From: Pseudomaricurvus alkylphenolicus
GTDB taxonomy: Bacteria; Pseudomonadota; Gammaproteobacteria; Pseudomonadales; Cellvibrionaceae
Direction: 5' to 3'
Length of the DNA stretch: 64,000 bases
Assembly: GCF_011683955.1 (NCBI RefSeq)
Contig: NZ_JAAQPI010000004.1
Location: 310,001-374,000, forward strand
The notes under the pieces were generated by a model that was not told where the DNA came from, ran no database searches, and saw only the letters and a program-made list of their open reading frames with translations. Shown here in pieces: positions 16,824 to 25,611 of this stretch (positions are counted from its first letter, which is position 1; each line of letters opens with the position of its first letter). Both the position numbers and the translations under genes were made by a program.

Positions 16824-17645
16824 ATGTATATAAGCCCCTCCAGCTTGCAACGCATTCACGACCTGGGTCAGGTTTTAACCGATATTGACAATATGGATGA
16901 CTTTCGTGTGGAATCGGTCAGCCGCCTCAGCACTCTGTTTTCGGCATCTGCTTCGGCATTTATGCACTGGGCCGATGCCGACGGCAAGGCCTCCAAGATG
17001 AAGCGGGAGGATATCTTCTTTACGCAGATGGACGAGAATTATCAGGAACTCTATTTCTCCGAAGTACTTGCCTCAGACCCACTGACCCGCTGGGTTTCGA
17101 ACCGTCCAGGTGGGCAACAGGTGTTTACACTGGTCTCGATTACCTCACCGCAGCAATTGCGCCGCTCGGCACTGTATCGCGAAATTTTATCGCCCAATAA
17201 TAATCACGATATTTTGACCATTTCACTGAATATCGGCGGCAAGCTGCTGGGCAACATCAGTTTGTCCAGGGCAAGGGGATTTTCGGTTTATGAGAAAACC
17301 GATGTCGAATTGGCTCAGCTGCTGGCCCCCATGTTAAGCGCCACTTACTACAATCGGGTATTGAGCCATAAAATACTAGACGCAGACACAACGCCAAAGG
17401 CGTGCACACCGGAGTCTTCGGAAACAGGGTCAGAACTGAAGCAACACAGTCCTCAATATTGGCTCAGTACACGGGAGAAAGACATCGTCCGACAGCTTGA
17501 AAAAGGACTGACGGCGGCGAAAATCGGCGAACAGTTGGCCATTAGCCCCTGGACGGTAAAAAATCACCTGCAGTCGATTTACCGCAAGGTAGGAGTTAAC
17601 AACCGGGTCAGTTTACTGAACAAATTATCCTGTGGATATGGATGA
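16824..17645 (+). CDS. LuxR-family transcriptional regulator with GAF-like sensor domain
   Basis: 273 residues. The last 60 or so form a LuxR/FixJ helix-turn-helix: LSTREKDIVRQLEKGLTAA, then IGEQLAISPWTVKNHLQSIY and RKVGVNNRVSLL. The first 180 residues look like a GAF or autoinducer-type sensor domain (FSASASAFMHWADADG, GGKLLGNISLSRARGF); I do not see a receiver-domain phosphorylation pocket. The two parts are joined by a low-complexity linker (about 190-210). It diverges from the TBDR3 operon and likely regulates it in response to a small molecule, possibly the substrate. There is no luxI-like synthase in the window. The ribosome-binding site is weak. Confidence 0.85.
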   Translation: MYISPSSLQRIHDLGQVLTDIDNMDDFRVESVSRLSTLFSASASAFMHWADADGKASKMKREDIFFTQMDENYQELYFSEVLASDPLTRWVSNRPGGQQVFTLVSITSPQQLRRSALYREILSPNNNHDILTISLNIGGKLLGNISLSRARGFSVYEKTDVELAQLLAPMLSATYYNRVLSHKILDADTTPKACTPESSETGSELKQHSPQYWLSTREKDIVRQLEKGLTAAKIGEQLAISPWTVKNHLQSIYRKVGVNNRVSLLNKLSCGYG

Positions 17646-17652
17646 TTCAGCT

Positions 17653-18345
17653 CTACCAGACTTTCTGAACTTTGATATATCGCACTGCCACCAGCTTGCG
17701 ATTAGCTGTCACCTGTTGCTCAAACCGGGTAAATTCTTCTGCTGCACGCACATCATCGAGATAGTGGTTGAGTTCAGCAAAGCTTGAGGCAGACACCAAC
17801 ACATAGTGGGTGACCTGCCCGGCTTCCAGGGTTTTCATCAGGCGAATCATTCCGGGGGGCTTGTTGGCAGTCGGTGAAGACAGCAGTTTAGCAAACGCCT
17901 TTTGGTAGGATGCCTGATCCCGCACTTGCATCGCTATGGCCGCCAGATGATCACCTTCCTTCCAACTCGCCCTCCCAAACGTCATCAACTCCTGAGCGTG
18001 GCCTTCTGTATACCGGCGGCTTATCGGGCTCAATGCGTTTTGAAGCGTGTTCCAATCCGCGGATTGGGCGGCCACGCTCTGCATCTTGTCCACGCCCTTG
18101 TAGCTCTCCATTTGCGCAACCAGGACGTGGGTCGCCGGGGTACTGCCGTTGGAGGTCACGGAAAACAGGGTTAAACCGTATCCCGAAGCTTTTCCGCCGT
18201 CGCTTTGCATCCATCGATCCAAAGCCGCTTCATATTCCATCGGCGCCGATACGACGTTCTCGGTGTAAAAGTTGAACTCTGCAGAAACCGTATTCACCAA
18301 ACAGCTGTTTAATAAACAAATCCAAAATACGGTTGCTGTTTTCAC
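17653..18345 (-). CDS. Secreted protein of unknown function
   Basis: 230 residues with a signal peptide (about 1-22, ending VSAE). The mature protein has two halves with the look of ferredoxin-like, dimeric alpha-beta barrel (DABB) domains: strands such as YGLTLFSVTS and HVLVAQMESYKG in the first, and VTHYVLVSASSFAELNHYL in the second. This resemblance is a guess from strand pattern, not from a recognised motif. It is convergent with the LuxR-type gene across only 7 bp and lies downstream of the aldo/keto reductase on the same strand after a 124-bp gap. No function can be assigned. Confidence 0.65.
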   Translation of the reverse strand: MKTATVFWICLLNSCLVNTVSAEFNFYTENVVSAPMEYEAALDRWMQSDGGKASGYGLTLFSVTSNGSTPATHVLVAQMESYKGVDKMQSVAAQSADWNTLQNALSPISRRYTEGHAQELMTFGRASWKEGDHLAAIAMQVRDQASYQKAFAKLLSSPTANKPPGMIRLMKTLEAGQVTHYVLVSASSFAELNHYLDDVRAAEEFTRFEQQVTANRKLVAVRYIKVQKVW

Positions 18346-18469
18346 TCTGGTTCCACCCTTGGTCTAAGTTCATCTGCGCGTTAGCCGCTTTATAGTAGCC
18401 AGGAGATTGTGCAGATGAAATGATTCGTTCGAGCTATTTGCAACAACAAAGAGTTTGTCACTGTAGGTT

Positions 18470-19444
18470 TCAGGGTAGCTTCTGCCCGCGCGCAGACACA
18501 TACAGAGCATACCAGTCCTCTCGACTCAAGCTGATATGGCCCACCTCGCTGCAAGCCTTGATTCGGGCAATATTGGTTGTGCCGATAACCGGTTGCACAC
18601 GACTCGGATGACGCATGATCCAGGCCAACAAGATCGCTTCCTGACTTACCTGATACTTTTCCGCCAGAGACGCCACCAGATCCGCCGTTGCACGAATATG
18701 CCCGGGCTGCTCCGAAACATCCCTGCCGGAGAATAGCCCCTGGCATAAGCTGCCCCAAGACTGCACCTGTACACCCTGCTGGCGGCAGTGCTCCAGAGTG
18801 CCGGCGGTAAAGTTGACATCGGCCCCTTGTGGATTACCCGCATACACACCTTCGTCAACCCAGCCACGTTGTTGCAGACTGATCTCCAATTGATTCACCA
18901 CCAGCGGCATGTCCAGATGGGACTGCAAATAGGCCACTTGATGACAATGCATATTAGAGACCCCGAAGTGATTCACTTTTCCGGACTCTCTTAACGATAA
19001 AAATGTTTTCGCCACCTCATCGATATCCATTAACGGATCCGGGCGGTGCAGCAATAACACGTCGATGTAATCCGCATTGAGCCTGGTCAAAATGCCATCC
19101 ACCGAGCGGGTGATCCAAGCGCCGGAAAAATCGTAACGCTTCGGCCCCAGCTCATCGTCAAAGCGGATGCCACACTTGGATTGAAGATAGATTTGCTGTC
19201 TTAGTTCGGGGCGTTGTTTCAGTACGCGACCAAATACGGTCTCCGCCTTACCCCGCGTGTAGATATCCGCATGGTCAAAGAAATTGATGCCTGCCTCCAG
19301 AGCCGCATCAATGACCTCGTGCGCCTGCTGGACATGTTCAAGAGTCACGCTGCTGTCGGGATCCCAGTCTCCTCCCAGGCCCATGCAGCCATAGGCGAGG
19401 TCGCTGACATTGGTTAAGAACTGGCGTAGTGGAAGAGCTGTCAT
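18470..19444 (-). CDS. Aldo/keto reductase (YdhF-like)
   Basis: 324 residues, no signal peptide. The TIM-barrel family is shown by LAYGCMGLGGDWD, GINFFDHADIYTRGKAE (conserved Asp and catalytic Tyr), IYLQSKCGIRF (catalytic Lys), YIDVLLLHRPDPLMD (active-site His), HFGVSNMHCHQ, and the cofactor-binding end VQPVIGTTNIARIKAC. Such enzymes reduce carbonyls with NADPH in the cytoplasm. YdhF of E. coli is the nearest family I recall by motif, but its substrate is also poorly known. An AGGA eight bases before the ATG supports the start. It diverges from the LysR-type gene, which probably controls it. Confidence 0.9.
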   Translation of the reverse strand: MTALPLRQFLTNVSDLAYGCMGLGGDWDPDSSVTLEHVQQAHEVIDAALEAGINFFDHADIYTRGKAETVFGRVLKQRPELRQQIYLQSKCGIRFDDELGPKRYDFSGAWITRSVDGILTRLNADYIDVLLLHRPDPLMDIDEVAKTFLSLRESGKVNHFGVSNMHCHQVAYLQSHLDMPLVVNQLEISLQQRGWVDEGVYAGNPQGADVNFTAGTLEHCRQQGVQVQSWGSLCQGLFSGRDVSEQPGHIRATADLVASLAEKYQVSQEAILLAWIMRHPSRVQPVIGTTNIARIKACSEVGHISLSREDWYALYVSARGQKLP

Positions 19445-19571
19445 GGAGGTGTCCTTTTTGTTTGCATGTCCGAATTGTAGCTATACACACCCCGGAGGTC
19501 AGCGGACCTTCTCGAAATCATTATTCTATATATCGAACAATGATGTAGAATGTTTTATATACAGTAATTTC

Positions 19572-20483
19572 ATGGTGGGTGCCTTGAGTCGGGAACACAA
19601 AAAGATCGAGCGTTATATGCTGTTTAGCGAAGTGGCCAAACAACTGAGCTTTACCCAGGCGGCGGAAACCCTGGGCATTTCCCGGGGTTATCTGTCCGAT
19701 CAGATCAAACACCTGGAAAAAGAGATTGGCACACCACTGCTGATCCGATCCACCCGCAATGTCATGCTGACCTCCGAAGGCCAGCGATTTCTTGAGGGGA
19801 TGGAGAATATCAGGAGTTCATTACTGGAGTTGGAACGCAGCGTGCAACACGAACGCAGAGCCCTGGAGGGAACCTTGAGGATTACGGCCCCAAACCTGTT
19901 TTCCCAGCGTTACCTGCAGGACATTTGCCACGCATTCCGCAAGCAACATCCGGGCATTCGGTTTTCCATCGATTCCAGTTATACCAACTACGATTTGATG
20001 CAGAGTAATTTTGATCTGGCTTTTCGAGCAACCAACACCCCGCCACAGAATATGGTCGCCAAAGCCTTACTGTCTTACCAACACCCCTGTTGTGCCTCCC
20101 CGGAATACTTGACAACATTCGGCACCCCCAGAACACCGAAAGACCTGGCACAGCACCATTGCCTGAGCAGGCCGTCGCAACATACGTGGCGCTTTAAGAG
20201 CGGAGAAGTCCCTATCAAGGGCTGGATTGAACTTAACGACAACTATGCGCTCAAACAGCTGGCATTGCAGGGGCGTGGTATTATTCGTCTGCCGGAGTAC
20301 TTTATCGATCGGGAAGTGGAATCGGGCAAACTGGTCAAAGTTCTCGAACGGGAAAAGATTCGGGGGCAAAAGATCTTTATTATTCACCCCCAACAGATTC
20401 GCCAGTCAGCCCGACTCAGAGCCTTTATTGATTTTACCCAGGCCTGGTTTGCAAAGCACAATAATCGTGGGAAAAACGCCTGA
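19572..20483 (+). CDS. LysR-family transcriptional regulator
   Basis: About 303 residues from the ATG at 19572. The frame is open upstream to 19410, but that would overlap the divergent reductase gene and add residues unlike a LysR protein. The N-terminal winged helix is clear: LSFTQAAETLGISRGYLSDQ, then HLEKEIGTPLLIRSTRNV and LTSEGQRFLE. The effector-binding domain follows (LEGTLRITAPNLFSQRYL, FDLAFRATNTPP, GRGIIRLPEYFI). LysR proteins typically control the neighbouring divergent gene in response to a small ligand; here that is the aldo/keto reductase. No strong ribosome-binding site precedes 19572; a TTG at 19583 lies in another frame and is not a competitor. Confidence 0.87.
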   Translation: MVGALSREHKKIERYMLFSEVAKQLSFTQAAETLGISRGYLSDQIKHLEKEIGTPLLIRSTRNVMLTSEGQRFLEGMENIRSSLLELERSVQHERRALEGTLRITAPNLFSQRYLQDICHAFRKQHPGIRFSIDSSYTNYDLMQSNFDLAFRATNTPPQNMVAKALLSYQHPCCASPEYLTTFGTPRTPKDLAQHHCLSRPSQHTWRFKSGEVPIKGWIELNDNYALKQLALQGRGIIRLPEYFIDREVESGKLVKVLEREKIRGQKIFIIHPQQIRQSARLRAFIDFTQAWFAKHNNRGKNA

Positions 20484-20507
20484 TGGACTGCCTGGAGAGG
20501 CAGCAAA

Positions 20508-20826
20508 GTGCCATAACCGGAAGTTCATAATCCTGGTTCAGGGCACCATGGGCCTTCGATGATGTCCGCAACGGCCGCACGACGTAGGGTGGATTAGAAG
20601 CGCTTTGCGCTTCGTAATCCACCGATCCGCCGAAGGTTTAAATTGGCGGCGGCCGTGTACAAATCACCTGTTACAGGCACATTCAAGGGTGTTAAAAACC
20701 GGGCCGAAGCCAACGAACATCTCCGGCAGAACCGGCGGATTACGGCGCAAGCGCCTAATCCGCCCTACGCATAAACAACGCCGTCAGAGTACCAATCCTG
20801 CGAATTTCTAAGACCGGTTATGGCAC
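20508..20826 (-). repeat. MITE-like element, copy 2 (complete, inverted relative to copies 1 and 3)
   Basis: 319 bp bounded by perfect 13-bp terminal inverted repeats, GTGCCATAACCGG at 20508-20520 and CCGGTTATGGCAC at 20814-20826. Inside are the same two REP-like hairpins as copy 1 (GGTGGATTA...TAATCCACC and GGCGGATTA...TAATCCGCC) and the shared core. It also shares with copy 1 an arm (CAGGATTATGAACTTCCGG, read in copy 1 orientation) that copy 3 lacks. It fills most of the 384-bp gap between the convergent LysR and PQQ-dehydrogenase genes; nothing else is seen there. Confidence 0.88.
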
Positions 20827-20867
20827 AATGCAGCCAAATCTAAACCTCGAAAATCGTCCTGAAGATC

Positions 20868-22829
20868 CTACTTTTTCAAACGAAACGCTACAATTGCATC
20901 GCTTTTAACGGTTTCAAAGCCGTCGTGTCCGCCGGCGGCGATCACCACATACTGCTGCGGTTTTTCGCCATAGGCGTAGGTCATGGGCGTGGCGATGGCC
21001 GGAGCGGGGATATCGCCCTTCCAAAGTAATTCTCCAGTGTGGAGGTCATAGGCTCGTAACAGACTGTCCGGGCTCGCACCGATAAACACCAATCCCCCCG
21101 CTGTAATGATAGGGCCGCCCTGATTGGGAGCTCCCCAGGCCTGCGGGCTTTTGAACGGACCAAACAGCTCAACCTGCCCAAAGGGAATACGCCAGCGGGT
21201 TTCACCAGTGTTCATATCGATGGCCGTCAGATTACCCCAGGGGGGTGGATTACAAGGCGCTCCGGTTATCGACGACAACAGCACATTGCGTGCCATCACG
21301 TAGGGGGCGCCCTTCATTTCGTAGTAAGAGCCCGGGTGTTTTTCCTTATCGTATTCATCGCGTTTCACCAGCGTTACCGAGGACACCAGATTGGAAGAGT
21401 TAACCACTGCCAAACCGGATGCCGCGTCATAGGCAATACCGCCCCAATTACTTCCTCCCAAAAACGAGGGATGCAGAACTGACCCGTTGACGCTGGGTGG
21501 CGTAAACAGCCCTTCGTTACGAAGAGGTTCTAACTTGCTCTCGCATTCCCACTCGTCGATCAGCATTGCGCCCCAGCCGTCCTCCATAGAAATCTGGGTA
21601 GAGGTTACCGAGGCGGGCAATGTGGGCACAGGCTGCGTGGGTGAATTCACTTCGCCCGCCACATCTGAAGATGGTACGGGAATCTCCTTGACCTCAAACA
21701 GTGGTTCGCCGGTCTCTCGATCAAACAGAAAAACGTAACCGGTTTTGGTCGGTTGCAGTACCGCCTCCCTGACCTCACCCTGGCGTTGCACTCGGACCAG
21801 GGTGGGCATAGCAGGCACATCGTAATCCCATAAATCGTGATGCACGGTTTGATAGGACCACACCAGCTCTCCCGTTAACGCGTCCAACACCACCACGGCG
21901 TTACCATGGGGAATCGGTTCGGTTCGAGCGGTTCCATAGACATCGTAACTCGGGCTGCCCGTCGGCAGAAATACCCAACCCCGATCCATATCAATGGAGA
22001 GCGGTGCCCAGGCGTTGGCGCCGCCGACTTTATCGCTAAGGTGTTCGGGGATCGGGTTCCAGTGCCAAAGCTCCTTGCCCGTACGCGCATCAAATGCCCG
22101 GATGATGCCGTCGATAGCATCACCGTACATATTGTCGTGAAAACCTCCGCCCACAATGACGGCGTTTTTGTAGATGGCAGGTGGCGATGCCGAATAAAGT
22201 TTGCCACTGCCCTTGTAGTCCAGAGCGTTCAGATTCACACGGCCCTGGTCACCAAAATCTGTGCACAGCTCACCGGTATCGGCATCAACACCTAACAGAA
22301 ATCCGTTTTGAACGGTTTCGAAAACTCGTTTGCCGCAACGCTGTTCACGCACAGACGCCTCTTCCGATTCCCAGTAGGACACACCACGGCAATTATGGCC
22401 ATAGAAGGTATCGCGCGGGTCTTTGTCCGGATCAAAGCGCCAGATTTCTTCACCCGTCCCCGGATTCAACGCAATAATGTTGTTAAAGGGTGAGCAGAGA
22501 TACATCATACCGTTGGCGATGATGGGAGTGACCTGATAGGTCACCGGATCCACATCATCCCCGGGACCGGGGTTTTCCCCCACATGGTAGGTCCAGGCAA
22601 CTTCCAGATCATCGACATTGCCGCGGTGGATCTGCTCCAGACTGGAATACTGGGTGCCGCTGGGCTGGCCACCATAAGTTGGCCACCCAATGGCGGATTC
22701 TGCCGGTATTAACTCAGTTTGGCTTGTACCGAAAGAGGTCGTACTGACATTCTCCTGGCAACCGAAGAGTGCAAGAAAGGTCAGTGGCAGCAGACGATAA
22801 AACAAACTTGGGATAAATCGTTTTCGCAT
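20868..22829 (-). CDS. PQQ-dependent dehydrogenase, lipoprotein
   Basis: 653 residues. The N-terminus carries a lipobox LFGC (Cys24), so it is probably membrane-anchored in the periplasm. The eight-bladed propeller of quinoprotein alcohol/glucose/quinate dehydrogenases is shown by WPTYGGQPSGTQYSSLEQI, ALNPGTGEEIWRFDPD, HNCRGVSYW, TVHHDLWDYDVPAMPTLV, and the late GGPIITAGGLVFIGAS and LRAYDLHTGELLWKGD. It lacks the five-helix N-terminal membrane domain of E. coli glucose dehydrogenase. The reaction would be oxidation of an alcohol or sugar with electrons passed to the respiratory chain. No pqq biosynthesis genes are in the window. It lies downstream of TBDR4 on the same strand, but a terminator separates them. 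Confidence 0.9.
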   Translation of the reverse strand: MRKRFIPSLFYRLLPLTFLALFGCQENVSTTSFGTSQTELIPAESAIGWPTYGGQPSGTQYSSLEQIHRGNVDDLEVAWTYHVGENPGPGDDVDPVTYQVTPIIANGMMYLCSPFNNIIALNPGTGEEIWRFDPDKDPRDTFYGHNCRGVSYWESEEASVREQRCGKRVFETVQNGFLLGVDADTGELCTDFGDQGRVNLNALDYKGSGKLYSASPPAIYKNAVIVGGGFHDNMYGDAIDGIIRAFDARTGKELWHWNPIPEHLSDKVGGANAWAPLSIDMDRGWVFLPTGSPSYDVYGTARTEPIPHGNAVVVLDALTGELVWSYQTVHHDLWDYDVPAMPTLVRVQRQGEVREAVLQPTKTGYVFLFDRETGEPLFEVKEIPVPSSDVAGEVNSPTQPVPTLPASVTSTQISMEDGWGAMLIDEWECESKLEPLRNEGLFTPPSVNGSVLHPSFLGGSNWGGIAYDAASGLAVVNSSNLVSSVTLVKRDEYDKEKHPGSYYEMKGAPYVMARNVLLSSITGAPCNPPPWGNLTAIDMNTGETRWRIPFGQVELFGPFKSPQAWGAPNQGGPIITAGGLVFIGASPDSLLRAYDLHTGELLWKGDIPAPAIATPMTYAYGEKPQQYVVIAAGGHDGFETVKSDAIVAFRLKK

Positions 22830-22931
22830 GGGCGGGTTCCGAACTGGTATGACAATCTGATCAGGCTCAAAAGGTATGTCGCTTGAAACTGGTAAAACCG
22901 CCAGTCATATAACGAGAATTTTCTCATTCTG

Positions 22932-22959
22932 AAAAACAAAGACCGGGCCAAGGGCCCGG
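22932..22959 (-). terminator. Rho-independent terminator after TBDR4
   Basis: On the minus strand a 7-bp GC stem (CCGGGCC paired with GGCCCGG, 3-nt loop) is followed by TCTTTGTTTTTC. It lies about 40 bp past the TBDR4 stop. Confidence 0.8.
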
Positions 22960-22998
22960 CAAAGATTCCAGTGTAGAGAGAGATTGTTGTTAGTATCC

Positions 22999-25500
22999 TC
23001 AGAACTTGTAGGCCGCCGAGAGACCAATGGTACGGGGCTGTGCGATAAACTGGAGGTTGGCGTTTCCGTACCAGCCTTCAAAGGTGCCATTATCGTAGGT
23101 ACGCACAGACTCGGGCCAGGAACCCCCGGTCGCCTCCTCGTTACCCAGGTTCTTACCGTAAAGCACCAGGCTCCACTGTTCGGTCACCAGGCTGGCGGAC
23201 GCCCCCCACAACATAAATCCATCGTGGGTTTGGCTGAAGGGGTCATTGTCGTTGTCAATGTAGTTCTCGCTGTCGCTCTGGTAGTAACCATTGGCCTGGG
23301 CTACCAGGTCCATGCCTTCGGCAACTGGCCAGGTGTAGTCGATACCCAAACTGAGCACGTGTTCAGCACTGCCGGGTAGACGCTCCCCTTTTTCAGCAAT
23401 CACATTGCCCAATTGGGTGCCGACGAAGTCCGAATCCAGCTCAGCCTCAGTCCAGGTGTAGCCAAAGCGATAGTGCAGGCTGTTGCCAATGTAACCATCC
23501 AGTTCCACCTCCAGGCCCAGAGTGTGGGCGGAGTCGCCATTGTCGGCCATCAGGAAACCGAAGGTACTGGCGGTATTGATTTGCGGGTCATTCCAGTCGA
23601 TATAGAACGCAGACAGTGTATACGCCAGCGAATCCGTACGACCCTTTACACCAAACTCGTAGTTGAGGACGGTATCGCGCTCATAGGCACTGACGGCCTC
23701 TGCATTGGGTTCGGCAAAAGGCCCATCAGCGGGAATAGAGTTGGCGCCGCCACGACGGTAACCCTCTGAGATGGTACCGTACACCATAGCGGTTTCGCTG
23801 AGGTCATAGGAGGCGTTCACCTTCAGCAGGACACCGCTGTCTTCGTCCACATTGGCCTGCACCACCGGAGAGCTGTCGCCTTCCAGCAGAGGGAACCCCA
23901 TCACACCATCGGCCACGGATTCGTTATCAAACCATCGCAAACCTCCCGTGACACGAAGCTTTTGACTGAGATGCCAGGTGACTTCTCCGTACACCGCCAA
24001 CTCTTCAAAGGTTTCGTTGCGTTCATACTCAAAATCGTTTTCACTGAGGGGGACGCCCGCTGCAAACAGATACGGCCAAAAGCCGGCGCAGATCGGATCG
24101 TTGGTACGGGCGCAAGCCTGGGACCAGTTGTTCATCCCAGGGTTAAAGCTGTCCGAGTACGCCTGCTTCTCCTGATCCAGGTAGAAAACCCCCGCCAGCC
24201 AATCAAAGGCGCCATCACTGCTATTGGAAACCAACCGGAATTCCTGCACAAAGGTCTCGTCTTTAAAGCCAGCCACAGTGCGATGGGCCGGACGCGCCCA
24301 TCCGGGGTACAAAATGCTGGCCCAGTCACCACGACCATCGCTGTTAACGCTGGTCCAGAGACCACCATTATCACGTTCACCGACACCCTCGTGATCATAG
24401 CGGGAGGTATTGGAGGTGAGGGTGGCGAATCCCAGGTCCCACTCCACATCCAATGCCAGCATATCCACATCCCGGGATGAAGGCTCTGTCAGCACCAGAC
24501 CAATGTCGTCATCGCCGTATTCAAAGCGCAGCGGTGATCCCTCCGGCTGATTATTATCACCCAGGGTGATTGCACGACGCCCACCCACCTTATCACGCTG
24601 GGTCTGGTAGGCCAGCAGGAAACTTAAGGATTCGCTGGGTTCGTACTGCAGCGCAACACGACCGTAGTCCAACTCAACGGTATCGGCGTCTTCGCGATTG
24701 GTAAAACAGCCGACATTGTGGAGCACCTGCTGATCGGAGGCTTGGCGGGGGTCGAGACAATTGCCATTGCCATCATCCAGCAGCGGTTCGCCAAACTCGT
24801 TAAGTTGGTAAGCGTTGATGTAGTCGATGGAACCATCGTTATCGACCTTGCCAATATGACCGCGGATGGCCAACTGATCGTTGATGGGAACATTGAGCAT
24901 CATATCCAGTGTCTGGTTGTGACCACCGGAACCATTCACCTCTCCATAGCTGGCAGACACGCTGCCTTCGAATTCTTCGGTATTGGGCTTGTTACTGATG
25001 TATCTGACGGTGCCGCCCAATGAGCCGGAACCATAGAGCGTACCTTGGGGGCCACGCAGCACTTCGACCCGTTGAATATCCTTGAGAACGAAACGTGCAT
25101 AGAGCGGTGTATTGTCAACGTAGGTGGAGACAGCCGCTACGGCATTGGAAGCATTGTCACCGGAGCTGCCGTTGTCGACGTTAAGACCACGGATAATGAT
25201 GCTGTTTACTGTACCCGCATTGCGGTCTCCACGGTCGATCACGCCAACACCAGCGATAGAGCGCAACAGATCGGCCTCACCGGTGATTTGAGACGCGGCG
25301 ATATCGGCGCCGGATATGGCGGAGATATTGTAAGGGATTTCCTGGACGGTTTGCTCTCGCGCAGTGGCGGTAACAACAATTTCCTCAAGCAAACTGCCAA
25401 TATCTTCAGCGTTCTGGGCTATGGATGTCGGCAGGTAACCCATGGCGGCGGCGGCGATGGCGTTGACCAGTAGCTTCTGGCGGGGGTTGGGAGACTTCAT
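22999..25500 (-). CDS. TonB-dependent outer-membrane receptor (TBDR4)
   Basis: 833 residues with an N-terminal signal peptide (to about 28, ending SIAQ) and a strong GGAGGAG ribosome-binding site. The region LEEIVVTATAREQTVQEIP is the TonB box and start of the plug; VEVLRGPQGTLYGSGSLGG follows, a variant in which the usual RNT is replaced, as in receptors related to TBDR5. The barrel ends IGLSAAYKF. It has no signalling domain. It lies between the PQQ dehydrogenase and the TBDR5 set, all on the minus strand, with a terminator just after it. It belongs to a different subgroup from TBDR1, 3 and 6. The ligand is unknown. Confidence 0.94.
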   Translation of the reverse strand: MKSPNPRQKLLVNAIAAAAMGYLPTSIAQNAEDIGSLLEEIVVTATAREQTVQEIPYNISAISGADIAASQITGEADLLRSIAGVGVIDRGDRNAGTVNSIIIRGLNVDNGSSGDNASNAVAAVSTYVDNTPLYARFVLKDIQRVEVLRGPQGTLYGSGSLGGTVRYISNKPNTEEFEGSVSASYGEVNGSGGHNQTLDMMLNVPINDQLAIRGHIGKVDNDGSIDYINAYQLNEFGEPLLDDGNGNCLDPRQASDQQVLHNVGCFTNREDADTVELDYGRVALQYEPSESLSFLLAYQTQRDKVGGRRAITLGDNNQPEGSPLRFEYGDDDIGLVLTEPSSRDVDMLALDVEWDLGFATLTSNTSRYDHEGVGERDNGGLWTSVNSDGRGDWASILYPGWARPAHRTVAGFKDETFVQEFRLVSNSSDGAFDWLAGVFYLDQEKQAYSDSFNPGMNNWSQACARTNDPICAGFWPYLFAAGVPLSENDFEYERNETFEELAVYGEVTWHLSQKLRVTGGLRWFDNESVADGVMGFPLLEGDSSPVVQANVDEDSGVLLKVNASYDLSETAMVYGTISEGYRRGGANSIPADGPFAEPNAEAVSAYERDTVLNYEFGVKGRTDSLAYTLSAFYIDWNDPQINTASTFGFLMADNGDSAHTLGLEVELDGYIGNSLHYRFGYTWTEAELDSDFVGTQLGNVIAEKGERLPGSAEHVLSLGIDYTWPVAEGMDLVAQANGYYQSDSENYIDNDNDPFSQTHDGFMLWGASASLVTEQWSLVLYGKNLGNEEATGGSWPESVRTYDNGTFEGWYGNANLQFIAQPRTIGLSAAYKF

Positions 25501-25611
25501 AAACTCCTCCTCGATAACATCGATGTTTGATATTGGATTATTGGTTTTTAGGTGTAGCTGGAGCTATAACCGATTACTTCACCAAAACCGCTATCGAGAA
25601 AGAAATTTTTT

